A DNA stretch of 64,000 nucleotides from contig OU612067.1 of assembly GCA_914767715.1 (NCBI GenBank), positions 10,664,001-10,728,000 of the forward strand. The letters are read 5' to 3'. Under the pieces are notes generated by a model that saw nothing but the letters and a program-made list of their open reading frames with translations, had not been told where the DNA came from and ran no database searches. Shown piece after piece: positions 12,101 to 21,550 of this stretch; positions within the stretch are counted from its first letter, which is position 1, and each line of letters begins with the position of its first letter. The stretch comes from Membranipora membranacea (taxonomy: Eukaryota; Bryozoa; Gymnolaemata; Cheilostomatida; Membraniporidae). The translations under genes and the position numbers were made by a program.

Positions 12101-15100
12101 CGATGGTCAAATGCAGCGGACAAATAACGCTGTGGCATTAGGAGTTGGGATCGGAGCCGCAGCTTTGGTCATTATAATAACAGTTATCATAACAGCTCTG
12201 ATGGTGTTCAAAAATCGTCAGGATAAATCAAAGTGAGTTTCTATTAATGGTGAAATGATAACCAAAACAATTAAAAACTGACTGACCGGTAAAATAGTTG
12301 GAAGGTTAAAATTTCTAAAACCCTCTAATGCCCAAAGATATTGCACGATGGAAATATCAATACTAATGTTGTATTGTTATCCGAGGTTAAAACCGGTGTA
12401 GTATTGTAAACTGTCCACCGCACAAAAACAACACTTTACAATAAAAGCAGGCCTATTGTAAACTGTCCCCCCCCCCCCCTATTGTAAACTATTGTAAACT
12501 GTCCCCCCTGTTGTAAACTGTCCCCTCTTTTGTAAACTGTCCCCCCTATTGATGACTGTCCATATCAAGGGCCCAGCTGTTTATCATCATTCTAAATGGG
12601 TCAGATCATCAAACTGGAGCATACCTTGATGTTCTGGCTGCCACTATGATGGCCAAAGCTGTACCATGGGATGGTGGCGGTATCTCATTGACATTATGAA
12701 TGAGTGTATACAGACTCTTTCTCATGTGGTACTTGATAGATCTATCTTTCGCAAACACTAGTTGTTATTTGAAGCTCCTATGATTTAGAGATGTCTGGTT
12801 TGCGAAGAAAGGTGCGCTAAGCCAACAGTGAAAAAATGTGTAGTTACCACATCACAGAATGCGCTGTCCTTGGAGTGCCTTACAAACAGCTACCATTGCT
12901 GAAGTAAGAACAATTATCAAAATCATACTTAGGCACCTTGATGATGATATACTCTCTCATGCAGTGATGGCTGAACAAACCAACTAGCAGCAATGTGTAC
13001 TATTGCTGCTTTCGTATTGAGTTAGCTCAACAAAGCTTTGCTTGAGCCGCGCGAAAACAACCATCCCCGAACAGTTACTTTTTTAAACTGTATGCTCAAA
13101 AATTACAGGTGGCCTACTAATCTGAAATTTGGTACACAGTCACCTCACGACAATCACATTATGGCTGAAAAGTCATGGTTCATTCCGTTTCAGACTTTTT
13201 GACAGATAATCTTTATAAGACAGCATGGGGGGTGGTTGTTTCCGCACGGCTTAAACAATATTTTACAGTGCAACACCAGGCCGCACAATATCAAAAGCTC
13301 AAAAGTAATTATTTCTGCAGCTCACACTTGTGACTGACTGGTATCACTCACAGGCAAATGCTTGATGGAGGTAGATTTCAAGTTGAATGAATGGGGTGGT
13401 TGTTTTCGTGCGGCGCATGAACCTGCAAAGAATGACACATAACACATTGTGTCATTAAGTTGAAACCCATCCATCTTAAATTTGCAACACAGTCACCCCA
13501 TGACAATATGCACATAATGGTTGCAAAACCATAATTCATTCTGTTTGGGACTTTTTGACAGACAATAATTATAAGATTGCTTGGGGGGTGGTCGTTTTTG
13601 CGCGGCTTAAGCAATTGATTTATTTGCAGTGTTACAGTGTTTAGTATGACAAGCAATGCAGCGGAAACCTTTTCACCAGGACTCACACAAAATTACTGAA
13701 CAGTGCCACTTTAGATAGGTGTTTGGGGGGGGGGGGGGGTTTCGCGTGGCTCATTGAGCTACTGTGAATGTGATGTGGTAACGACACATTTTTTCACTGT
13801 TGGCTTAGTGCACCTTTCATCGCAAACCAGACATCTCTAAAGCATAGGAGCTTCAAAGTCTTTATACACTCTTCATACTGTCACTGAGATACCGCCACCA
13901 TCCCATGGTACAACTTTGGCCATCATAGTGGCAGCCAGAACATCATGGTGTGCTCCAGTTCGATGATCTGACCCATTCAGAATGATGATAAACAGCTGGG
14001 CCCTTGATATGGACAGTCATCAATAGGGGGGACAGTTTAAAATAGGGGGGGGGGGAGAGTTTACAATAGGGGGGACAGTTTACGATAGGGGGGGACAGTT
14101 TAAAATAGGCCTGTTTTTATTGTAAAGTGTCCCGGGGTTGTTTTCGAATGGGGGACGGTTTACAATACTACACCGGTTCAAGCATTGCCAGATGTAGGGG
14201 TTTATTTGGTATTTCGTCGAAAATGCAGGCAGAATTTTCTCTTTGCAGACTTCCAATTAATATTATTATAGCTTAAAAAACCTTGTAATATGTTCGGAAA
14301 TTTGTTCACCACATCTCAATAATCTCCAAAAAAGCACTTTTTTGGAGATTCTGGAAAATCCTAATCAAATATTCCTAGTTAATTTCCGTTGAACTACTTT
14401 TTGATACTAATCATGAATAAAGCGACAAAACTATTCAACAATTAGTTATCAAATTAAGTCCACTTGAAATTATTCTTCCCAATTTCAGACTGATTCATTT
14501 TATATATGTAGGCAAAAGGCAGAACCAGAGAATGAGTACACATCAGCTAATACTACTTCTGCTGATCCTCATATCTACATGTCTGCTCTTCATCCAGATG
14601 CAGGTAAGATCTGCCAATTAATATCATGGACATTGTCACAAAAGCATCACCCTCAATGCAAAATTGTCACTACCAAGACTAGACAACTTGTTTCGATAAA
14701 GGTAATTTGTGTTCAAACAATACTAGTTTATCCCACACAATCAAAATTTTCTCTTAAATTGTTCGCAATAACAGTGTATGTCTGATAAGGCTAGGTGCGT
14801 CTGTATATATTTGACAGGGATGTACAACTCCACTTTCACAAGCCCCTATGGTGACGTTGAGACATATGTTAACTATGTAAATGATAGTGCAGAGTACGAG
14901 CAGATTCAGAACGCCACCAGTGAAACCAATGAGAACACACAAAGTATACAAAGGTAACTCATAATTATTTTATCATCACATCATAACAATGACACAAGGG
15001 GCAGGAGAGGATAGAATACGAGATCGGAAATATCAGATGTGGCATATATCCTCCCCATTCTCTTTTTGATAGAATCTAGTATTGAAAAAATGTAGGATGT

Positions 15101-15568
15101 GGTTATACTTTTTTGTCAATGTGAGAACGGCTTACTTTGGATCATAAGGTCCCAGGTTCAAACCCCACCGGTTGCACTGTTTGTCTAGTACTACCTGATT
15201 TGGCTGTCACAGACCGTTCACCTTAGCCGACCTGGAATCGATTAATGGATAATGGCTTGCCATTTCGCCTAATATCTTCAAAATTGAAGTTGGCAATAAC
15301 TCTTCAAACAAACACTGATCATGGATCAATGAAAATACGAAAATCAAAAGGTGCCAATTCCTGTTTCTACTGTTATATGTGTCACATTTTTATGACTATT
15401 TCAGTGGTTTACAGGTTACTTTTTAAAATTTATCATTTAATCTCACGATATTCTTACAGAATCACTAAGTATGATGAGTCAGAGTACACCTCTGCTACAG
15501 CTCTTACTGACTGTGATGTTCATATCTATACATCAGCGGCTCCTAGTTCAATTGAGATGTCAACATGA
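163..15568 (+). CDS. R1: FN2-CUB receptor with tail A (5' partial)
   Basis: Single-pass membrane receptor of the cluster, missing its signal-peptide exon, which lies left of the window. Exons: FN2 163-318 (CVLPF, FWCSTT and C-terminal WEIC fit the four-cysteine FN2 pattern), CUB1 612-995, Ser/Thr/Pro stalk 1513-1680 ending TTQPNITG, transmembrane 12082-12232, tail exons 14512-14603, 14818-14953 and 15460-15568 (stop TGA). Phases chain correctly (1-1 for the ectodomain, then 1-2, 2-1, 1-2, 2) and give 398 codons in the window. There is no CUB2 exon, and the CCP-like exon is a relic at 1114. The tail is type A, with tyrosines in EYTSAN, IYMSAL, YVNYVN, EYEQIQ and KYDESEYTSA. The stalk-TM intron holds a 10 kb Gypsy element, and the next intron holds a foldback element. 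All exons remain open, so the gene may still work if the 10 kb intron splices. Family membership is read from sequence; ligand and function are unknown. Confidence 0.8.
1114..1165 (+). pseudogene. Relic of the CCP-like exon in R1
   Basis: After a TAG acceptor, the sequence begins AGTTAAGCTGC, like the ELxxxxC start of the CCP-like exons of R4, R6 and R7. It reaches an in-frame TGA after about 15 codons, and the downstream cysteines are not recognisable. It lies in the expected place, between CUB1 and the stalk. It is probably skipped in mature R1. Confidence 0.5.
1971..2253 (-). repeat. LTR of the Gypsy element (3' LTR by element orientation)
   Basis: It matches 11755-11986 closely from about 2040 to the end (shared core includes ccaagagtgattcttccc) and has TG..CA ends. 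It is 283 bp against 232 bp because of about 51 extra bases near 1985-2036. Confidence 0.88.
2254..2266 (-). promoter_or_regulatory. Polypurine tract of the Gypsy element
   Basis: On the - strand AAAAGAAAGGGCA abuts the 3' LTR, the usual position of the plus-strand DNA primer. Assigned by position and composition. Confidence 0.65.
2598..3622 (-). pseudogene. Gypsy ORF3: zinc-knuckle and coiled-coil-like protein in the env position
   Basis: Downstream of integrase, and about 80 bp past its last stop, a new start codon (3622, - strand) opens a basic protein (MPPKRKKKHGDGGKRPRR). Three knuckle-like motifs follow: CEVCMSTDHPTIRC, then CFECGEQGYQAAQC with Tyr replacing the usual His, then a third whose second Cys is Tyr. 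The reading shifts near 3170-3215 into a second frame holding an acidic, coiled-coil-like segment (ERLSSLRQEFERAQ) and an Ala/Ser/Thr-rich end, to 2598. A further open piece continues to 2528 in a third frame. No signal peptide, fusion peptide or membrane anchor is visible, so this is not an envelope protein. It could be a captured host poly-zinc-knuckle gene or a duplicated nucleocapsid; I cannot choose. Confidence 0.55.
3702..4919 (-). pseudogene. Gypsy integrase catalytic core and C-terminus
   Basis: The - strand encodes an integrase core with the DDE residues visible in order: Asp in LVDYYSKWVEA, Asp in RSDNGPGY, Glu in GLAERSVGV, followed by MMSYRNTPL. The frame shifts near 4500 into a segment with LEPNQRVWVKAP and again near 4250 into a Pro/Ser-rich C-terminal extension with basic ARPKRPAAP, ending at 3702. 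The N-terminal zinc-binding part lies beyond the nested element at 7347 onward. Integrase inserts the cDNA; this copy is split and broken. Confidence 0.8.
4925..5362 (+). repeat. Left TIR of the nested element
   Basis: It is the inverted complement of about 6919-7341 with scattered differences. The outer 180 bp are built of imperfect repeats around CGTCGCAA and AACCCACAA. Confidence 0.8.
6919..7341 (-). repeat. Right TIR of the nested element
   Basis: It pairs with the left TIR. The inner boundary is near the gtgattagcat stretch at about 6923. Confidence 0.8.
7347..7790 (-). pseudogene. Gypsy integrase N-terminal zinc-binding domain
   Basis: The - strand shows the HHCC integrase domain: GHPGVGRTTRLAR, VVWWPNMYSHIETHI, then CNVCIK, preceded by LYVPASLRSVYIYRAH. 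This is the conserved stretch between RNase H and the integrase core in Gypsy pol. A frameshift lies near 7490-7560. The nested DNA element cuts the gene just after the HETPLPMGP linker. Confidence 0.75.
7906..8945 (-). pseudogene. Gypsy reverse transcriptase and RNase H
   Basis: RT motifs on the - strand: EPTEWCSGLAIVPKANG, ICVDLTALN, FFFKLDANSGFWQM, FGISYAPEFFQ, active site ICLMDDILIYV and TTIKFLGHIVS. A frameshift near 8345 breaks the link to RNase H (VSADASKLVLGAVLLQ, EEALAITWACEKFDYYL, VETDHKPL). Near 7905 the usual residues between FLGSK and the MMGY.YEIFHTPG stretch are missing and the frame closes, a small deletion. The first codon of this part follows an in-frame TAG (8946-8948) at the protease boundary. 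Confidence 0.85.
8946..9716 (-). pseudogene. Gypsy retropepsin region
   Basis: The - strand protein contains EFVLDTGSQVSIL with the catalytic DTG at about 9465-9473, then VILGAGGHLLDVRGKTV, the usual flap and core order of a retroviral-type aspartic protease. It is in the same frame as RT but separated from it by a single TAG (8946-8948). A point mutation or a read-through stop both fit. Confidence 0.75.
9716..11046 (-). pseudogene. Gypsy gag with Arg/Asp/Ser-rich tail and zinc knuckle
   Basis: The - strand starts at ATG 11046 (MAAGSTFTGFPML; an in-frame ATG at 11133 is less likely). The capsid-like part contains WKKWSAKFKLALGL, the WP.W..RF pattern of invertebrate Gypsy gag. After about residue 280 comes a long run of Ser-Arg-Asp/Asp-Arg-Arg repeats. 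It is interrupted by a stop at 10114 and more breaks, but the same composition continues in another frame to about 9850. A CCHC knuckle (CFVCSKGGHISRFC) follows, and a second knuckle is split by a frameshift near 9715. Confidence 0.75.
11047..11737 (-). other. Untranslated leader of the Gypsy element
   Basis: About 690 bp between PBS and gag with no ORF. The part near 11520-11735 is a CT- and CACCT-rich, low-complexity stretch (repeated acctcacctcac-like units). Confidence 0.5.
11738..11754 (-). promoter_or_regulatory. tRNA primer-binding site of the Gypsy element
   Basis: On the - strand TGGTGTCAGAAGTGGGG starts directly after the 5' LTR. TGG at the LTR edge pairs with the CCA end of a tRNA; I do not assign the tRNA. 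Confidence 0.7.
11755..11986 (-). repeat. LTR of the Gypsy element (5' LTR by element orientation)
   Basis: 232 bp with TG..CA ends, followed by target duplication GTTTT. It is nearly identical to the aligned part of 1971-2253. Confidence 0.9.
12391..14178. mobile_element. Foldback/long-TIR element in an R1 tail intron
   Basis: 1788 bp, beginning AACCGGTGTAGTATTGTAAAC and ending with its inverse. The inverted arms reach about 12860 and about 13765, so each is 410-470 bp. Near each tip there are several imperfect copies of TTGTAAACTGTCCCCCC, with a poly-C run near 12466-12479. The loop holds two related direct segments (about 13095-13260 and 13465-13640), each ending in a GGGGTGGTTGTTTTCGCGCGGC-like block, with more copies near 13390 and 13720 and an inverted one near 13040. 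No transposase is visible and I could not define a target duplication. Confidence 0.75.
15110..15240 (+). repeat. Possible tRNA-derived SINE fragment
   Basis: It contains a good RNA polymerase III B-box-like block (ggttcaaacccc, about 15155) about 30 bp after gtgagaacggctta, in an R1 tail intron. There is no cloverleaf, so it is not a functional tRNA. The call rests on the B box only. Confidence 0.3.
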
Positions 15569-16074
15569 GGAGCCTCCTGGTTCATCAGACGACATGTTAA
15601 TCTGTCGATAAGAGTGATCCCTAAGGATAATCTATTTCTAAAGCCTATTAGAATAATAGTTGTATCGGATTTTTTTTTAATTTAAGCACAGTTTGCTTTA
15701 ACTTTTTGTGCGATTTCATTTTGAGAGACATCCAACTTCAATTGATATATTTTGCAAAACTATATTAGCATATAATTTTAACAATACACCATATAATTTA
15801 TGTTCAATCATGAAACGTAATTTTTTATTCTCCCTAATTATATAACAACAATACAAATGGTGTGAGTTGATTGGTAATGAAAAGATAAGTTGTGTTATAA
15901 AATGATTGGCGAACATAGTACCCCTACAGTTTCGGTGAACAAATCACCACCTCGCTAAGATTCCGATATAGTTTAGTGGTATTTTACCACTCCAGAAGTG
16001 GACTGCAGCCCATGGCACACTTTTTCTAAGGTCGCCGACCCTTACCAGCGTTTCCAGGTCCCCGACCTTGACTA
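15569..16074. other. R1 3' flank, no gene seen
   Basis: AT-rich sequence after the R1 stop. I see no further exon of the family and no convincing ORF. Confidence 0.5.
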
Positions 16075-16505
16075 CAGCAGAGCGCACCAGAGCGCACCAG
16101 AGCGCACCAGAGCTCATCAGAGCGTAAGGTCACATGACCTACACAGCCGCATGGAATAGATTGGTCTTCATACCCGAGCAGAGCATATCAGAGCATAAGG
16201 TTATCTGACCTATATTAGTTGCAGAGAATAGTGGGGCCTTCATACCCGAGCAGAGCATACCAGAGTGTATGGTCAGCTGACCTATAAAGCCCAGAGAATA
16301 GTTGGGTCATCACACCCGAGCAGAGTTTACCAGAGCGTAAGGTCATCTGACCTATATAGCCGCAGAGAATAGTTGGGTCATCACACCCGAGCAGAGCATA
16401 ACAGAGCATAAGGTCATTTGACCTATATAGTCGCAGAGAATAGTTTGGTCGTCATAACCGAGCGTAACGGTCTCTGGACCTACATATTGGCAGAGAAGAG
16501 TCAGT
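16075..16505 (+). repeat. 71-bp minisatellite with a conserved palindrome
   Basis: The landmark cccgagcag recurs at 16173, 16244, 16315 and 16386, with a decayed copy at about 16456, a strict 71-bp period. Each unit holds a form of AGGTCAnnTGACCT (for example aggtcacatgacct, aggtcatctgacct, aggtcatttgacct), followed by gcagagaatag. The left edge has three or four 10-bp repeats of agagcgcacc. Confidence 0.9.
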
Positions 16506-17469
16506 CAATTCGGCCAGGCTGATGTATCATCATAGTAGACTATGCATAGGACAATAGGTAACGATTCTACAATAAAAAAAATTCTTATTTCAGCATTCAT
16601 TTAGGATATGCAATATTCATCACCTAATATAGGAGGTGAAATTTAAAAGGAGGAGGTGGGTGATCACAGGCTGTGACCCAAATTCAGAAAGATCAGTGCA
16701 CTAGCAAGCTGCATGCAACTGACTGAAACTGTGAAAGCTTTCATTCCCCGAATTACGCAACACAGAATGCCCAAAAACACCTTAAAAAGCCCCTTAAATT
16801 GGCTGTTTTGGGCCTTCTGTTGCGCACAATTTGGAGAAAACTAATACGTAGTGCCATATTCTGTTTTCATTTCCTGCTTTTACTATGCTTGGCCAAAGCG
16901 GCTTCGTATGTGAGAATTTTCAAAAAAAATTTGTCTGACCTTAGTGCTGGACCTTTTGACAGCATGTTTGACGTTTGGGAAAAATGATGCAAAATGTATC
17001 TACCTTTGATGATCTATGCTGATCTTGATAAATTTTTTGTATACTACTAAAATTTGGGGTGTGTGTCATTTAAACAACAATTCAGTGGAAAAAAGCAAAA
17101 AAATTGGCTCTTGTTTAATTGAACTGTCTCAAATCGGCGCTAAAAATTTCACATTATATCATCAAATTTAAAAAAGTACATGCAATATGACGTGGCGTAA
17201 AATGCCACTTTGGGCTCATCACATATTATTTTCGACCAAAATTTAGGATGAACTATGCCTCTTAGAATAAATATAATCTGTTTTGAAATTTCTAGCAATC
17301 AAGTTCGCGCAGCCATCCACTTTGCTAAAAACAGCCTTTTCGGCCTCATTTCTCCGATAAAATGACACAACCTCATCCAATAACACTTTTGATGAGCTAT
17401 TAACGATCAGTAGCTCCGCAGCTTTCCAGCGATGTATAAAATGTCCAAATCGGTCGACGCTGGTATCAT
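16506..17469. other. Intergenic, one hairpin
   Basis: No exon recognised. An imperfect hairpin occupies about 16755-16825 (cgcaacacagaatgccc pairs with gggccttctgttgcg). The sequence does not resemble the promoter regions of the other copies, consistent with R2 having lost its 5' half. Confidence 0.4.
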
Positions 17470-20047
17470 AACTTTAACGTCTTAGACTTTAAGCTTCATG
17501 ACAATCGGGATTCAAATGGTGACTGCTTTGACTTTTTACAAATCAATGATGATGTTAAGTACTGTGAAAACGAATACCATAGGAGAGAATAAAACTTACA
17601 TTAGTGAATACGGAGAATTCAGTTTCAGTTTTAGATAATTCTATTCGAACCACATCCAGAGCTCCAACAATGACGACCATACCACCACCAACCTTAACAA
17701 CAACCACATACGTGCCATCCACAATATCTACATCATCACCCCCAACATGCACAACAGATAAGACACAAACACCACACAAGACACAAACAACACCAAATAC
17801 ACAGACATCACTGGCAACACGGTCAACATGGTTAACACATGAAACCAGCGGAATTTCCAAAACAACAGGTCTACACTCATAGCTCAACAGACATTCAAGC
17901 TACAAAGCCAAACACAACAGGTGAGTGACATGAACATGGGCAAGAATGTGTATACCGGAGAGTATTATTGAAAAATTCGATTAAATAGTATAAACATGAA
18001 CTATGGCTACAGTGGACTAGTTTAAAAATACCTGGTAAAAATTTCCTCAGTCTATATCTTTATCCTTTTTCCAAAATATTGACTGAATCAATGACGATAA
18101 GTTTTATGCATGGAATTCACTGTCACCAGAGATAATCACGATGATTCGATGAACACCCCTAATGTTGTGTTTGGAGATATTAGTTGTTTTTCTATGTCCT
18201 GCTCACTGAAAACGCCCACTCCCACTCAACAACACATAATATATGTTTGTTGTTGAGATATTATATCAATGTTACAGGTGATAGTAAGGAAGACAGCGAT
18301 GGCGGAATGCAGCAGGGGACTAACTCTGTGGCACTAGGAGCCGGGATCGGAGCGCCAGATTTAGTTATTTTAATTGCGGTTATTGTAGCAGTGCTAATGG
18401 TGTTTAAACAACGCCGGGGAACTGCAAAGTAAGTTCCGAGACAAGAGTGACAGGATACACAAAATTATCTTAAACTTACAATCCCAATAGCAGGTAGACT
18501 TCCAAATCAAAAAATCCTAATAGTTGATATGCTGTTTATATGACTTCACAGGGCAGCAAGTTAAAACATGCTGCAGGTAACTCCTATCAAAGTGGTGTGT
18601 TTGAACTTTCTGAATGCTGGCCTTTAAAATTTGATGAGTTGCCATCACAAAGTGACTTTATTAATAGTACTAACTATATTAGTACCCAGGTTTAACATGA
18701 ATTTTATAATTTACAAGTGAGTGCAGCATCTTTTCAATTCCAATTAAACAAAGAATGGTAGCGTATTACTAAATAAAAGAAATTAATTAAAAGAACACAA
18801 CCAAGTCATGAAAGTTCAGAGTTCTTTCCAGCTTGATTGGACTACAAACTTTCCACTGAAAGATTTATTATTTCTTATTTATTCACATTGTACACCCTAT
18901 AAGCAAAGCCATCCTAGAAATTAAAAGATACAAAATGAGTTCTTTTGTTCAAAGAGCTTCTTAGTTTTAGTAATCGTAATTTCTTCGACAAAGAACTTTC
19001 AATGGCTAGTCATCAATGATGGGTCACTTGAATCCGATTATAGACTAATTAGTTTTTATATCTGTAGACAAAAGGAAGAACCAGAAATAAATACACATCT
19101 GCTAATACCACTTCCGGTAATCCACATATCTAAATGTCTGCAGGTAGGGTCTATCAATTGGTGTAAAGGAACTGTGGCCATCAACATCATAATCAATGTA
19201 AATTTGTCTTTATCAATACACTTGTAGTATACAAACAAGTATATCCCACGCAATCAGAGTATCTCTGATTATGTCCGACTAGCAGATTATAACTGGTAAT
19301 GCTTAGTATGTCTGAAACAAGTTTGTATATTTGACAGGGACGTACAACTCCACTTTCACCAGCTCCTATGATTACGTTGAGACATCTGTAGACTATGTAA
19401 ACAATAGTGCAGAGTACGAGCAGATTCAGAACGCTGCCAGTGATGATTACGAGACCACGAAAAGGTAACTCGATATACCATCGTATCATAACAAAGGGAA
19501 GAAGAGGATAGAATTTGGAAATGCCATAAGTGCCATCTCTTCATGATAGAATGGTGCGATTGCTTGCATCAGAGCCAGTATTCATAGATCAATGAGAGTC
19601 AACTGTTGTGCCAATTCTCGTTTCAAGCGTTATCCATGATATTTTTATGGCTAGTTCAGCAGTTTAAATTTCCATGTTAACAGCGTTTCATTCTGTATGG
19701 CATGCACTCATTCATTGCATTAAAGGTGTCTAAGATTGCAGAAGAATTGCAACGCAGACTCCGAAATTCTGCCTGTTGATATCATCTATGATTTCTTAAC
19801 TGCTGCAAAACCTTCCAACCTTCAGAAACCTTTAAATGAGAGTACTTAGAAACTCTGCAAAACCAGTTGGATCAATTTTGATAAAAAATGAAGTTGAAAG
19901 TTTATTGAAAGTTATGAATTACTCTCACGATTTTCTTACAGTGTAACTAAGTATGATGAGTCAGAGTACACTTCCACAACAGCTTTAGCTGCCTCTGATG
20001 TCCATGTTAATACATCAGCAGCTCCTGATTCTTTTGACAAAATTTAA
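17470..20047 (+). pseudogene. R2: broken receptor copy with tail A
   Basis: A 3' half of the family. A CUB1 fragment (17470 to about 17626; NGDCFDFLQINDDVKYC) runs, with no intron, straight into a stalk exon (about 17635-17920, Thr/Pro-rich). The transmembrane exon 18278-18428 is intact (151 bp, VALGAGIGAPDLVILIAVIV). The first tail exon, 19068-19143, has a 1-bp loss, a TAC-to-TAA type stop and a lost 3' segment. Tail exons 19338-19464 and 19942-20047 are open (SYDYVETSVDYVNN, EYEQIQ, KYDESEYTS). Signal peptide, FN2, CCP and CUB2 are absent. The CUB1 piece has its own stop (EYHRRE then TAA), and the stalk frame is shifted near 17870. Not expected to make a receptor. Confidence 0.85.
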
Positions 20048-21116
20048 ATCTGTGTCTACAAGTGATACAGGTATCTCATGGTTTTATGGTGAATTTTTGG
20101 TTGCTGGGCAGTTGTCACTTCAGCATTTTATATATCTTATCATCAACCTTCTCATTGCGTAAATATTTTCTGATAAATTTCTTATATTTGATATTTAATA
20201 TGATTTTATATAATATTTTTTCTCATGTATAATGCTTAGAAATCATTGCTTCTAATCAGTTTTATAATTAAACTTTATGGTTATTATTATCACGCTAAGC
20301 AATATATAATCACAACACAAACACATGACAATGACACTTATTCAATCGGTCTGCGACAATGTTGTTCACAGGTGATAGTATTGAGTCTATTAGAAAAATA
20401 ATTTTATCGGCATCAAAGTTTATCTGTAATATGATAATTGCTATCAAAGGTTATAGAAATCTAATAAACATAGAAGTGCTAGTCAACAGAACGGGACATA
20501 GAAAATATACCAATGAACCGACAGAAACTTTTTTCCTGTTATTATCCATTACAAGAAAATAAATGATGAAATAATAGTTGTCACTGAAAAATATATGTGA
20601 AGAAATTCTATCACCAAATATCTCTCATTGGCTCTACAGTTGTAGCGTCACCATCTCAGTTCTCATCAAGGAAACAAAGTATTAAATTTCAGAACTAGAA
20701 CTAGCTGATCAAAGTATAACTTAGCCTGAGCAAAGATAAGTCATCACCATGCTAAGAATGATGGCTGATTCATTGTTCTATCTAAAATATAGGTATCACC
20801 ATCACCAATTACAAATGATCACTTTACACTGTACCAATGGGATACTGCACAATAAGGCACGTTGCATTTATGGTACAACTGAGGAAAACATTAAAGGCAA
20901 ATCGTTGAGGGAATCATGTTCTCATGGTGACATGATACACAACTCCTTACAATGAAAAATATATTTCAGGCAGCTGAATTTGTCTGCATTCATCATAGTT
21001 TCTTTTCATACCATCTCAAAAATTAAACAGTGCTATGAAAAGTAGCTAGGAAAAATTTGTTCACAAAACCATTATAATTATGCCACACCTATTAGTGTGA
21101 TCAATCTATAAATATC
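20048..21116. other. R2-R3 intergenic
   Basis: AT-rich. Short ORFs (for example 20359-20562, 20749-20955) match nothing I recognise. Confidence 0.4.
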
Positions 21117-21330
21117 CACTTCCTTCTTGCCATGATTAAGTTATACTAAGGCTTCATTTGTACGGCTGATATAACTTTGATCAGTCAGTGAAAATTGCTT
21201 CTGTCTTTGTGTAATCAGATGACATGACATAATGCTCTGTTAATTATGTCAACAATTCTCTGCTTTTGATCATTTCAAGTCATATAATTTTTAAGCTTAT
21301 ATCTAGAAGGAAGTAACACATTCAAGCACC
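21117..21330 (+). promoter_or_regulatory. R3 upstream paired box module
   Basis: cacttccttcttgccatgatt (21117) and atctagaaggaagtaacaca (21301) are 184 bp apart, the second box 250 bp before the R3 start codon. The same pair, with similar spacing, precedes R4, R6 and R7. GGAAGT is the ETS-family core. Confidence 0.55.
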
Positions 21331-21550
21331 ATGCTAACAATCAGGACCAGTTATCGTTTTTAGAATTCATAGCTAAACACACGATAATACTACATCTATT
21401 CAAAGCTCTTATGTGTGTTATCAACTGCATAGCAGTGAAGCTTCTACAACAGCTTTTCACAGTATATTTTAACTCAAGCAGCGAGATTGGTAGCGCGATT
21501 CAACATCCAGCTTCGCTTGGAACGTGATTTACAGCTTTGTCTTCTCCAAT

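Noticed and set aside
16075-16505. CRISPR-like array
   Set aside because: The whole 71-bp unit is repeated, with no unique spacers, in a eukaryotic genome.
17555-17887. Antisense Val/Gly-rich ORF
   Set aside because: Mirror of the Thr/Pro-rich R2 stalk exon. The same applies to 22462-22815 opposite the R3 stalk.
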